Source: Pontibacter chinhatensis
Lineage (GTDB): Bacteria > Bacteroidota > Bacteroidia > Cytophagales > Hymenobacteraceae
NCBI RefSeq assembly: GCF_900113285.1
Contig: NZ_FOOT01000001.1
Location: 186,001 to 250,000 of the forward strand
Direction of reading: 5' to 3'
Length of the DNA stretch: 64,000 nucleotides
Shown here piece after piece: positions 1-7,801 of the stretch (positions are counted from its first letter, which is position 1; each line of letters begins with the position of its first letter). Under the pieces are notes generated by a model that was given only the letters and a program-made list of their open reading frames with translations, was not told the DNA's origin and made no database searches. The position numbers were made by a program, and so were the translations under genes.

Positions 1-318
1 GGCCTGATGAAGCTGCTCTCTAAAGCCCTTGGCGAAGCCGAGGAGCGCATGACCCAGATGGCCTATAAGCCGGTGCGCGAGCGCCTGGCCGAGGCGCTGC
101 TGCTGCTCCAGAAAACATACCAGCAAGGGGAGGGACAGGTAAACTTTACCATCTCCATTTCACGCGAGGATCTGGCAGCCATTGTCGGCACCGCGAAGGA
201 AACTACCATCCGGCTCCTGTCAGAGTTTAAGGAAGAGCAAATCATCAGCACGAAAGGCAGCAGCATCACCATCCTCAACCCGGATAGGCTTTACAGTATT
301 TGCCACCTCTACGATTAA
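1..318 (+). CDS. Crp/Fnr-family transcriptional regulator, C-terminal part (5' end outside window)
   Basis: The reading frame is already open at base 1 and ends at TAA 316-318. What remains is the end of the dimerisation helix and a winged helix-turn-helix of Crp type. The putative recognition helix carries K-E-T-T-I-R (E65 and R69 counted from the Met at base 7). That is the same E-x-x-x-R spacing that Crp and Fnr use to read TGA half-sites; Fnr has E-T-V-S-R. The sensor domain is not visible, so iron-sulfur, heme or nucleotide sensing cannot be judged. It sits directly upstream of the cbb3 oxidase island, whose promoters carry Fnr-like TGAY-N4-RTCA sites, so it is the obvious candidate regulator. 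The family call is firm; the regulatory target is inferred. Confidence 0.88.
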   Translation, partial: GLMKLLSKALGEAEERMTQMAYKPVRERLAEALLLLQKTYQQGEGQVNFTISISREDLAAIVGTAKETTIRLLSEFKEEQIISTKGSSITILNPDRLYSICHLYD

Positions 319-352
319 AAGGATAGCCGGATCGGCATCATGAAGTATATAG

Positions 353-394
353 AACGCAAAAGGCCGACTGCAGAACAGTCGGCCTTTTTGCGTT
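353..394 (+). terminator. Intrinsic terminator after the Crp/Fnr gene
   Basis: An 18-base stem (353-370 with 376-394, one extra T on the 3' side) closes a five-base loop CAGAA. The 3' arm includes a run of five T. It lies 35 bases after the regulator stop and separates that gene from the ccoI promoter. Confidence 0.88.
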
Positions 395-674
395 CGCATG
401 GTCTATACGATACGCCAACACCATGTATACTTAACTAACTAAACACTAAACTAATCCTCTCTAAGTCGGCTTTGCGCCAAAGCTGTGTCAGAAGTACGGC
501 ACCTCAACAGTTCACTCTCGACCTCTTTCACAGCTTTGGACTTTTGTAGCTCCTTGTCTCACCTTAAACTACTGCAGCAAAGCATTTTTCTATAGCTAAC
601 CAGGCATTCGCTTTTTGGGCTGACCTTGTTAATTCTACAGTAGCAAAAGTCCGGGTTTTATATGGCCTGTGCAC
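395..674. other. Spacer with a long-range inverted repeat; possible structured RNA
   Basis: No credible gene lies between the regulator terminator and the ccoI promoter. It does hold a perfect 11-base inverted repeat, CCAAAGCTGTG at 477-487 and CACAGCTTTGG at 529-539, enclosing 41 bases and followed by ACTTTTG. This could be a small RNA or leader structure, but no promoter or homologue was recognised, so it is only flagged. Confidence 0.3.
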
Positions 675-739
675 TGACAAGGATCAACTTCGAAGCTGAT
701 TATTGTCATCATTTGCGCAGGGGGCGGCATCTACCTTTG
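675..739 (+). promoter_or_regulatory. Low-oxygen-type promoter of ccoI with tandem Fnr-like sites
   Basis: The distal site TGACAAGGATCA (675-686) and proximal site TGATTATTGTCA (697-708) have centres 22 bp apart. A perfect Bacteroidota -7 box TACCTTTG lies at 732-739, with its last base 36.5 bp from the proximal centre. That puts the proximal site near -41.5 (class II activator position) and the distal site near -63.5. Together the two sites form a 34-bp imperfect palindrome centred on TTCGAA. The spacing is identical at three other promoters in this window. Confidence 0.75.
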
Positions 740-766
740 CAGAAACCATAAAAACCGACAATTGAG

Positions 767-3175
767 ATGGAAGCCGCACTCCAAACCAATGTTCAGACCT
801 GTTACCATTGCGGGGACTCCTGCGTGGAAGAAACGATTCTAGCGCATGATAAGACGTTTTGCTGCGATGGCTGTAAGACCGTTTATGAGCTTTTAGAAGA
901 GAACAACCTCTGCAACTACTATAACCTGGAAGAGAACCCTGGCATTACCGGTAAAAAGCCGGTGGCAGAAGCCCGTTTTGCCTATCTGGATGATGCCGGC
1001 GTGGAAGCCCAGCTGATCAACTTCAAGAGCGATAACATTGCCAAAATCACGTTTTACATTCCGCAGATGCACTGCAGTTCGTGTATCTGGCTGCTGGAAA
1101 ACTTGTTTAAGCTTAACCCGGGCATCTCGGAGACAACTGTAAACTTCCTGCGCAAAGAAGTATCGCTAACCTATTTCCCGCAGAAAACGACCCTCCGAGA
1201 GGTGGTGACCCTGCTGGCCCGCATTGGGTATGAGCCGGAAATCACACTAGCCAACACCGACGGTAAGAAAACCAGCAAGCCCAGCCGCACCATTATCTAT
1301 AAGTTAGGCATTGCGGGTTTCGCCTTTGGCAACGTCATGCTGCTGGCCTTCCCAGACTACGTGGACTTTACCCAGGGACTGCAGCGTACGTTCGGCTCCT
1401 TCTTTGGCTACCTGAGCATTCTCTTGTCGATACCGGTGTTTTTCTACAGTGCCCGTGGCTTCTTCACATCGGCCTGGGAAGGCATCAAACAGCGCATGGT
1501 CAACATCGACCTGCCTATTTCCACCGGTCTGCTGGCGCTTTTCTTGGTCTCTATCTTCGACATCGTCACAGCGCGTGGCCCCGGCTACCTCGACTCGTTT
1601 ACAGGCCTGGTGTTTTTCATGCTGATTGGTAAATATTTCCAGCAGCGCACCTTTGATAGTCTTTCGTTTGATCGCGATTATACTTCCTACTTCCCGGTTT
1701 CGATTACCGTGCTTAAGGAGAATGGCGAAGAGTCTTCCACGGCTGTACGAAACCTGAAGGTGGGCGACCGCATCCGTATTCGTAACCAGGAGCTTATACC
1801 TGCCGATGCGATGCTGCTGCACGGCCGTGCCATGATAGACTATAGCTTTGTATCTGGAGAGTCGGAGCCAGTGGAGAAGGTAGTGGGCGAAGTCATTTAT
1901 GCCGGTGGCCGTCAGATAGGAGAGAGCATCGAACTGGAAGTTGTGAAAGAGGTATCGCAAGGCTACCTGACCCAGCTCTGGAACGATACGGTCTTCTCGA
2001 AAGACGAAAAGCAGAACCTGCATACCTACTCCAACATCGCGGGTAAGTGGTTTATCATTGTGACCATGATGGTAGCGGCCGGCGCGCTTATTTACTGGGT
2101 GCCACGAGATATGGACATGGCCATGCGCGCCTTTACCTCGGTGCTTATCATTGCCTGCCCCTGTGCACTGTCGCTGGCAACACCCTTTGTGCACGGGCAC
2201 ACCATGCGGGTGTTTGGACGCAACAAATTCTACCTCAAGAATACTGGGGTAGTAGAGCGCCTGGCTAAGATAGACACCGTTGTGTTCGACAAAACTGGCA
2301 CCCTGACCGAGCCGAGCGAAGCAGAGCTTACTTATACCGGAAAACAACTCTCAGAGGCAGAGCAGCGAGCGGTGCTGTCTGTGATGCGCCACTCCACGCA
2401 CCCGCTCAGCCAGCGCATCAGCGAGCAGTTAAAAGGCACCTCATCTCCGGTAACCGGCTTCCAGGAATTTGCTGGCAAGGGTCTGGTTGGCGAGGTGAAC
2501 GGCATGCTGGTACGGGTCGGCTCTGCAGCATACTTAGGGGTGCCAGCTGAGAAACAAAAAGACACGCTCAAGACAACAGTGTATGTTTCTATCGATGGCA
2601 AGGTACTAGGCTACTATACTTTCTACAACGTGTACCGTGAAGGGGTGCAGCAAGTATTGCAGGAGCTGGGCGATAAAAAGATTGCCGTACTCTCTGGAGA
2701 TAACGACCACGAAGAAGCCCGCCTGAGAGAGCTGCTTGGAAAGGAGGCCGAACTAAGCTTTAACCAATCGCCGGTGCAGAAGCTGGAGTACATTCAGCAA
2801 CTGAAAGCCCGGGAAAACCGCCAGGTACTAATGGTGGGGGACGGTCTGAACGATGCGGGCGCTCTGAAGCAAAGCGACGCAGGTATTGCCCTGAGCAACA
2901 GCGTCACCAACTTCTCGCCTTCCTGCGACGCCATTTTAGATGCCAGTGCGTTCGACAGGCTGGGAACTTTCCTCAACTTCTCCAAAACGACCATGACCCT
3001 CATCCTATTGACCTTCGCGGTTTCGCTGGTATACAACGTGATAGGGTTAACGATGGCGGTTATGGGCCTATTCACTCCCATTGTGTCTGCCATTCTGATG
3101 CCGATAAGCACGCTCAGCGTGATGACCTTCGCCACACTCTCGGTGAAGTATGCTGCCAGAAAAGCTGGATTGTAA
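767..3175 (+). CDS. ccoI: Copper-translocating P-type ATPase of cbb3 oxidase assembly (CcoI/FixI type)
   Basis: This is an inner-membrane P1B ATPase of 802 residues that supplies copper for cbb3 oxidase maturation. The N-terminus has a Cys-rich metal-binding segment (C12-x2-C15-x3-C19, then an FCCDGC motif) of the type found in FixI/CcoI. An HMA-like domain with MHCSSC at residues 101-106 follows. The transmembrane CPC metal site is at 464-466 and the phosphorylated aspartate of DKTGT is D508. A STHP (HP-locus) motif and GDGLNDA complete the P-type signature. The neighbour ccoS and the downstream ccoNOP genes support the oxidase-assembly role over general copper efflux (CopA). Expression is expected from the tandem-site promoter 28 bp upstream. 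Confidence 0.93.
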   Translation: MEAALQTNVQTCYHCGDSCVEETILAHDKTFCCDGCKTVYELLEENNLCNYYNLEENPGITGKKPVAEARFAYLDDAGVEAQLINFKSDNIAKITFYIPQMHCSSCIWLLENLFKLNPGISETTVNFLRKEVSLTYFPQKTTLREVVTLLARIGYEPEITLANTDGKKTSKPSRTIIYKLGIAGFAFGNVMLLAFPDYVDFTQGLQRTFGSFFGYLSILLSIPVFFYSARGFFTSAWEGIKQRMVNIDLPISTGLLALFLVSIFDIVTARGPGYLDSFTGLVFFMLIGKYFQQRTFDSLSFDRDYTSYFPVSITVLKENGEESSTAVRNLKVGDRIRIRNQELIPADAMLLHGRAMIDYSFVSGESEPVEKVVGEVIYAGGRQIGESIELEVVKEVSQGYLTQLWNDTVFSKDEKQNLHTYSNIAGKWFIIVTMMVAAGALIYWVPRDMDMAMRAFTSVLIIACPCALSLATPFVHGHTMRVFGRNKFYLKNTGVVERLAKIDTVVFDKTGTLTEPSEAELTYTGKQLSEAEQRAVLSVMRHSTHPLSQRISEQLKGTSSPVTGFQEFAGKGLVGEVNGMLVRVGSAAYLGVPAEKQKDTLKTTVYVSIDGKVLGYYTFYNVYREGVQQVLQELGDKKIAVLSGDNDHEEARLRELLGKEAELSFNQSPVQKLEYIQQLKARENRQVLMVGDGLNDAGALKQSDAGIALSNSVTNFSPSCDAILDASAFDRLGTFLNFSKTTMTLILLTFAVSLVYNVIGLTMAVMGLFTPIVSAILMPISTLSVMTFATLSVKYAARKAGL

Positions 3176-3257
3176 TGATTAATGAATAATCAGTAGTGAC
3201 TCTTCCAATCTTGGTCTTTCATCACTCTCAACTCATAACTCTTAATTCTCAACTAAC
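3176..3257. repeat. AT-rich spacer with small palindrome between ccoI and ccoS
   Basis: TGATTA (3176-3181) and TAATCA (3187-3192) form a small hairpin overlapping the end of ccoI. A pyrimidine-rich stretch follows that shares wording with the ybbA-ybbP spacer at 32407-32538. No promoter box was seen, so ccoI and ccoS are probably co-transcribed. Confidence 0.4.
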
Positions 3258-3461
3258 ATGTATATTATATTCTTAATGATAGCTATAAGCGTCACGGTAG
3301 CCGCCTGTTTCCTGGGCGCCTTTCTCTGGGCAGTTCGTTCCGGCCAGTACGACGATGATTATACGCCCGCCGTACGCATGCTTTTCGAGAACGACACGGA
3401 GCAGCAGGATACCAAGCAGCAGAAAAAGGGAAGCAAGCTTTACCCTGAAGCTAAAACCTGA
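3258..3461 (+). CDS. ccoS: cbb3-type cytochrome oxidase assembly protein CcoS
   Basis: This is a 67-residue protein with one N-terminal membrane segment (about residues 3-24) followed by W-A-V-R-S-G-Q-Y-D-D, the typical CcoS pattern of a membrane helix then a W...GQYDD motif. CcoS is needed to insert the cofactors of CcoN. The gene lies 82 bp after ccoI in the same direction, as in many cbb3 clusters. The short C-terminal tail is hydrophilic and rich in Q and K. The family call is confident despite the small size. Confidence 0.9.
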   Translation: MYIIFLMIAISVTVAACFLGAFLWAVRSGQYDDDYTPAVRMLFENDTEQQDTKQQKKGSKLYPEAKT

Positions 3462-3703
3462 GAACCCATTCACCCTAAGTCAAAATCATACTTTCCGCCT
3501 GCTGCTTTACTAACCCACAGGCTGGCCGGAAGTGCTGTACCCAAGAGTTAAAGGCTTGCAGAGGCACGGGCATGCTTCAGGTATAGTACCACAAGTAGAA
3601 TTTATACTATGGTCTGTGTGCATGTGGCTTACTGACAGAAGTATATAGTTAAAACCTAAAGTATGAGTTAAGGGCAGGTTGTGCTGGCTATAGTTCGCGC
3701 AAC
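3462..3703. other. Non-coding spacer before the ccoNO promoter
   Basis: No gene, strong hairpin or recognisable RNA was seen in this stretch. It runs from the ccoS stop to the distal Fnr-like site of the next promoter. Confidence 0.5.
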
Positions 3704-3768
3704 TGATATCAATCACCTGCTAAAGTGACTTACATCATCTTTTAAAAAGGCATTCCTGCCCAATTTTG
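3704..3768 (+). promoter_or_regulatory. Low-oxygen-type promoter of the ccoNO operon with tandem Fnr-like sites
   Basis: The distal site TGATATCAATCA (3704-3715) and proximal site TGACTTACATCA (3726-3737) are 22 bp apart centre to centre. The -7-like box CAATTTTG (3761-3768, five of six consensus bases) ends 36.5 bp from the proximal centre. The same flanking words (ATCACCTG after the distal site, TCATCTTTTAA after the proximal site) recur at the ccoG promoter. A start near 3773 would give a leader of about 115 bases. Confidence 0.75.
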
Positions 3769-3889
3769 AATCCTGAAATAACACAGTAATCTGATCTCTT
3801 ACCTTTCTGTCAGGCAGCACACTGTGACTTCATAGAGTACAATAATTAACTAGGACACAAACAATTAAACAAAACGGAGGACACCGCAC

Positions 3890-6079
3890 ATGTCAACTAA
3901 TGCAGCTGAAGTCTTGGAAAATGCGCCCGACCGGGTTGTGCCGAAAGGCAAGGACCGGGGCGTGACCGACACGTTCTTTTATGACAATAAGATCGTTCGG
4001 GATTTTGGTATCGCCACCGTGTTCTGGGGCGTAGCCGGTATGCTGATAGGCGTCATCATCGCCTTCCAGCTGGCTAACCCAGACATGAACATGGGCACCC
4101 AGTATACCACCTTTGGCCGGGTTAGGCCGCTGCACACTAACGCCGTTATTTTCGCGTTTGTGGGCAACGCCATTTTTATGGGTGTTTACTACTCGCTGCA
4201 GCGACTTTGTAAGGCCCGCATGTATTCAGACCTCCTCAGCAAGATTCACTTCTGGGGCTGGCAGCTGATTATTGTGGCCGCCGTTATTACCCTGCCGCTG
4301 GGTATAACCTCCTCTAAAGAGTATGCCGAGCTGGAGTGGCCTATTGATATTGCTATTACCCTTATCTGGGTAGTGTTTGGCTGGAACATGTTCGGCACTA
4401 TTTCCAAACGCCGCGAAAAGCACATGTACGTAGCCATCTGGTTCTACATCGCTACCTTCTTAACAGTAGCCGTACTGCACATCGTAAACTCCTACGCGCT
4501 GCCGGTTGATTTCTTTAAAAGCTACTCTGGCTACGCCGGGGTGCAGGATGCGCTGGTGCAGTGGTGGTATGGCCACAACGCAGTGGCGTTCTTCCTGACC
4601 ACGCCGTTCCTGGGCCTGATGTACTACTTCCTGCCTAAAGCAGCTAACCGCCCGGTATACTCTTACCGCCTGTCCATCATTCACTTCTGGTCCCTGATCT
4701 TTATTTACATCTGGGCCGGGCCGCACCACTTGCTTTATACTTCGCTGCCTGACTGGGCGCAGTCGCTGGGTGTGGTATTCTCAGTGATGCTGATTGCTCC
4801 GAGCTGGGGTGGTATGATTAACGGCCTCTTGACACTGCGCGGTGCCTGGGATAAGGTGCGCGAGGAGCCGGTGCTTAAGTTCATGGTGGTGGCTATCACT
4901 GCCTACGGTATGGCTACCTTCGAGGGCCCGATGCTGTCGCTGAAGAACGTAAACGCCATTGCCCACTTTACTGACTGGATTGTAGCACACGTGCACGTGG
5001 GTGCCCTGGGTTGGAACGGTTTCCTGACCTTTGCCATACTTTACTGGCTGTTCCCACGCATCTATAAAACGGAGCTATACTCTAAGAAGCTGGCCAACAC
5101 CCACTTCTGGCTTGGCACGCTGGGCATCCTGTTCTACGCCATTCCGATGTACTGGGCCGGCTTTACACAAGGCCTGATGTGGAAACAGTTCACTGCTGAA
5201 GGTACGCTTCAGTACTCTAACTTCCTGGAGACCGTGCTGCAGATTGTGCCAATGTACTACCTGCGCGGTATCGGTGGTATCCTTTACCTGAGTGGTGTAT
5301 TTCTGATGGTATACAACCTGTACAAAACGGCTAAGTCTGGCAGCTTGGTAGCCAACGAAAGAACCGAGGCTCCTGTGATAGTGGTGTCTGTATCTAAAAA
5401 CGCCGGTCACTGGCACTCCTGGATTGAGAAGCGCCCAACACAGATGGCTATCTGGGCAACCGTTGCCATCCTGATTGGCGGTCTGGTAGAGTTCATCCCT
5501 GCCTTCGTGATTAAATCCAACGTGCCGACGATTGAGAGCGTGAAGCCTTATACTTCGCTGGAGTTGCAGGGGCGTGACCTGTACATCAAAGAGGGTTGCG
5601 TGAACTGCCACACACAGATGGTACGTCCGTTCCGTTCCGAGACAGAGCGATACGGAGAGTATTCGAAAGCGGGCGAGTTCGTGTATGACCACAACTTCCT
5701 GTGGGGTTCCAAGCGAACCGGTCCGGACCTTCACCGCGTGGGTGGCAAGTACCCGCACAGCTGGCACTACCACCACATGATGGACCCAACTTCCATGTCG
5801 CCAGGCTCTATTATGCCAGCTTACCCCTGGTTGTTCGAGCAAGACATCGACCTAAGCTCAACAGAAGCCAAGCTGAAAACCCTGCAAAAGCTGGGCGTGC
5901 CTTACGAGGATGAGTACATCGCCAATGCTAACCAGGAGCTGATGGCACAAGCCACCGGAATTACGGAGCAACTGGCAAAAGAGGGCATCGAGGTGAAACC
6001 AGAGGCCGAGATTGTGGCCCTGATTGCTTACCTGCAGCGCCTGGGTACCGACATTAAGGTGAAAGAAGTAACGGAGTAG
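3890..6079 (+). CDS. ccoNO: cbb3-type cytochrome c oxidase, fused catalytic subunit I and monoheme subunit II (CcoNO)
   Basis: This 729-residue fusion combines CcoN and CcoO. Residues 1 to about 490 form the heme-copper oxidase core with many membrane helices and the heme- and copper-ligand histidine regions RPLHTNAV, WYGHNAVAFF, GPHHLLYT and VAHVHVGALGWNG. The rest is CcoO: a membrane anchor near residues 510-535 and then a cytochrome c domain with the heme site CVNCH at 570-574, followed by TQMVRPF and a MMDPTSM segment. The complex reduces oxygen to water at low oxygen tension and pumps protons. Fusion of the two subunits is common in Bacteroidota; there is no stop or frameshift between the parts. 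The ATG at 3890 follows CGGAGG. Confidence 0.96.
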   Translation: MSTNAAEVLENAPDRVVPKGKDRGVTDTFFYDNKIVRDFGIATVFWGVAGMLIGVIIAFQLANPDMNMGTQYTTFGRVRPLHTNAVIFAFVGNAIFMGVYYSLQRLCKARMYSDLLSKIHFWGWQLIIVAAVITLPLGITSSKEYAELEWPIDIAITLIWVVFGWNMFGTISKRREKHMYVAIWFYIATFLTVAVLHIVNSYALPVDFFKSYSGYAGVQDALVQWWYGHNAVAFFLTTPFLGLMYYFLPKAANRPVYSYRLSIIHFWSLIFIYIWAGPHHLLYTSLPDWAQSLGVVFSVMLIAPSWGGMINGLLTLRGAWDKVREEPVLKFMVVAITAYGMATFEGPMLSLKNVNAIAHFTDWIVAHVHVGALGWNGFLTFAILYWLFPRIYKTELYSKKLANTHFWLGTLGILFYAIPMYWAGFTQGLMWKQFTAEGTLQYSNFLETVLQIVPMYYLRGIGGILYLSGVFLMVYNLYKTAKSGSLVANERTEAPVIVVSVSKNAGHWHSWIEKRPTQMAIWATVAILIGGLVEFIPAFVIKSNVPTIESVKPYTSLELQGRDLYIKEGCVNCHTQMVRPFRSETERYGEYSKAGEFVYDHNFLWGSKRTGPDLHRVGGKYPHSWHYHHMMDPTSMSPGSIMPAYPWLFEQDIDLSSTEAKLKTLQKLGVPYEDEYIANANQELMAQATGITEQLAKEGIEVKPEAEIVALIAYLQRLGTDIKVKEVTE

Positions 6080-6101
6080 TAAACCTGACAAAGGACTGAG
6101 T

Positions 6102-6139
6102 GACAAAAGACAAAAGAGAAAATTCTCTGGTCTTTTGTC
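6102..6139 (+). other. Hairpin in the ccoNO-ccoQ spacer
   Basis: GACAAAAGAC (6102-6111) pairs with GTCTTTTGTC (6130-6139), and the inner AGAGAA/TTCTCT extends the stem. No T-run follows, so it is unlikely to be a full terminator. It may be an mRNA processing or stability element that sets the ratio of CcoNO to the downstream subunits. The word GACAAAAGAC recurs upstream of hemF. Confidence 0.45.
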
Positions 6140-6169
6140 CTCTGTCCCAAGGTCGCAAATTCTAAAGAA

Positions 6170-6364
6170 ATGTATAAGAACGTTTTGCAAGCCATAGAAG
6201 GCATCGAAATATACCCGATTATCTCGTTTGTCATCTTCTTCCTGTTCTTTCTGGGCTTGATTCTATATGTCATCCTGATGGACAAGAAGTACGTGCAAAC
6301 CATGAGCAGCCTTGCCTGTACCGACGAAAACGAAGACACCACCACTGAATACGCAAGACAATGA
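6170..6364 (+). CDS. ccoQ: Small membrane protein, CcoQ/FixQ-like
   Basis: This 64-residue protein has a single membrane helix at about residues 18-38 and a short charged tail. It sits between the catalytic subunit and ccoP and its stop overlaps the ccoP start (ATGA, 6361-6364), exactly where CcoQ is normally encoded. CcoQ stabilises the interaction of CcoP with the core. Sequence similarity to classical CcoQ is weak by eye, so the name rests mainly on position, size and topology. Confidence 0.72.
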   Translation: MYKNVLQAIEGIEIYPIISFVIFFLFFLGLILYVILMDKKYVQTMSSLACTDENEDTTTEYARQ

Positions 6365-7566
6365 TCGCTGTAAAGAAATTACTTGGTAAAGGCAGTCTGG
6401 GCCTCGCAGCCGGGCTGCTGCTGATGGGGGCGACAAACGCCCAGGCACAGGACGCCGTGGCAGGAAAGGCCGTGTTTGACGCGAACTGCGCCGTGTGCCA
6501 CAGCATTGATGCAGACGTGGTTGGTCCGGCACTGAGGGATGTGCATGAGCGCAGGGGCGATGAGTGGTTGGCCAAGTTCATCTCCAACTCGCAGGAGATG
6601 GTACAGGCCGGCGATAAGGATGCGGTAGCGGTGTTTGAGAAGTTCAACAAGATGCCGATGCCTGCCTTCAACACCTCGCTTTCTGAGGGGGATATCAGCA
6701 ACGTAATTGCCTATATAAAAGAGGCAAGTGCTGCTCCAGTTGCAGCAGCTGTTGAAGAGCCAGCTGCTGCCGATGCCGCTGCTCCTGCTGTAGCCGCTGA
6801 GCCGGCCGAAGTAGCTTTCCTGGACCTGCCTCCGGTGCTGCTGTTCACCTTCGCGCTGTCCGCTGCCATTATTGTGCTGATGGTGCTGGTGGTGGTGCTC
6901 TTGTTCCGCCTCTTCATCCCGATGCTGGGCAACTCGATTTATGATGAAGACTTCCGCAGCTCCTTCGCAGGCCGTGTGCTGTTCCTGCTGCGCGGCGATG
7001 CGACGGTTGTGACGGGTAAAGCCAAGGACCACATCCACTCAGACCACGACTTCGACGGCATTCAGGAGTATGACAACGACCTGCCTCCATGGTGGAAAGC
7101 CCTGTTCTATGTAACCATCGTGTTTGCGGTGGGCTACATGCTGCACTACCACGTGTTTAAGACCGGCGCGCTGCAGACCGAAGAGTATGAAATGGAAATG
7201 CAGCAGGCCGCATTGCTTGCCGCCAAAAATGCGGAAGATCCTAATGCTGTAACCAACTACGAGGTGCTGACAGACGCTGCGGCCCTGGAGTCTGGCAAGA
7301 GCATCTACACGGCAAACTGTGCTGCCTGCCACGGGGCGGAGGGCCAGGGTACGGTAGGGCCAAACCTGACAGACGAGTACTGGTTGCACGGTGGCGATGT
7401 GAACGACATCTTCAAGACGGTTAAGTTTGGTGTGCCGTCCAAAGGCATGGTGCCATGGCAGGGTAAACTCACCAAGGACCAGATGCTGGAAGTGTCCAGC
7501 TACATCCTGAGTCTGCAGGGAACCAACCCGGCAAATGCCAAAGAGCCGCAGGGCGAAAAGATGTAA
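6361..7566 (+). CDS. ccoP: cbb3-type cytochrome c oxidase diheme subunit III (CcoP) with unusual domain order
   Basis: This 401-residue protein starts with a signal-like segment ending near A-Q-A-Q. A first cytochrome c domain follows (heme site CAVCH at 43-47), then an Ala/Pro-rich linker and a membrane helix at about 157-182. The segment normally found at the CcoP N-terminus, D-L-P-P-W-W-K followed by a membrane helix, starts only near residue 238. One cytochrome c domain comes after it (CAACH at 320-324). Standard CcoP has the WW-helix first and both hemes behind it. Here the heme count is normal but one domain is moved to the front with its own anchor. It delivers electrons from periplasmic donors to CcoO and CcoN. 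Translation is coupled to the ccoQ-like gene by an ATGA overlap. Confidence 0.92.
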   Translation: MIAVKKLLGKGSLGLAAGLLLMGATNAQAQDAVAGKAVFDANCAVCHSIDADVVGPALRDVHERRGDEWLAKFISNSQEMVQAGDKDAVAVFEKFNKMPMPAFNTSLSEGDISNVIAYIKEASAAPVAAAVEEPAAADAAAPAVAAEPAEVAFLDLPPVLLFTFALSAAIIVLMVLVVVLLFRLFIPMLGNSIYDEDFRSSFAGRVLFLLRGDATVVTGKAKDHIHSDHDFDGIQEYDNDLPPWWKALFYVTIVFAVGYMLHYHVFKTGALQTEEYEMEMQQAALLAAKNAEDPNAVTNYEVLTDAAALESGKSIYTANCAACHGAEGQGTVGPNLTDEYWLHGGDVNDIFKTVKFGVPSKGMVPWQGKLTKDQMLEVSSYILSLQGTNPANAKEPQGEKM

Positions 7567-7585
7567 TCATTGCAGATGCTAAAGT

Positions 7586-7630
7586 ATAAGTATGGCAGGC
7601 CTTTCTCCGGAAAGCGCCTGCCATACTTAT
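7586..7630 (+). terminator. Strong hairpin terminator after ccoP
   Basis: A 15-base perfect outer stem (7586-7600 with 7616-7630) continues inward through CTTTC/GAAAG to a TCCG tetraloop, with one unpaired C. The outer ends carry the window-wide AAGTAT/ATACTT word. It closes the ccoNOQP transcript before the separate ccoG promoter. Confidence 0.75.
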
Positions 7631-7644
7631 TTACACCTGTCTAC

Positions 7645-7709
7645 TGATGATAATCACCTGGCTTTATGACATAAGTCATCTTTTAAGATAGGCGGAATTT
7701 GGAATTTTG
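7645..7709 (+). promoter_or_regulatory. Low-oxygen-type promoter of ccoG-ccoH with tandem Fnr-like sites
   Basis: The distal site TGATGATAATCA (7645-7656) and proximal site TGACATAAGTCA (7667-7678) have centres 22 bp apart. The -7-like box GAATTTTG (7702-7709) ends 36.5 bp from the proximal centre, the same geometry as at ccoNO, ccoI and usp. The start codon of ccoG is about 88 bases beyond the expected start site. Confidence 0.75.
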
Positions 7710-7801
7710 TGGAGTCAGCAACATGCTCTTTCAGCATCTGATTTTCAGACTTTTTAACCTTTATACAGGCAGGAATAATATCCGCACAAATTACCACTGC
7801 C

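Noticed and set aside
1304-2347. 347-codon open frame antisense to ccoI
   Set aside because: It mirrors the third-position bias of the real gene, and its translation is rich in His, Gln and Arg without any domain.
3462-3703. Possible riboswitch or small gene before the ccoNO promoter
   Set aside because: No conserved riboswitch core or codon-biased frame was seen, and the promoter lies downstream of this stretch.
5075-5842. 255-codon open frame antisense to ccoNO
   Set aside because: It lies wholly inside the oxidase gene and has a composition typical of antisense shadows.
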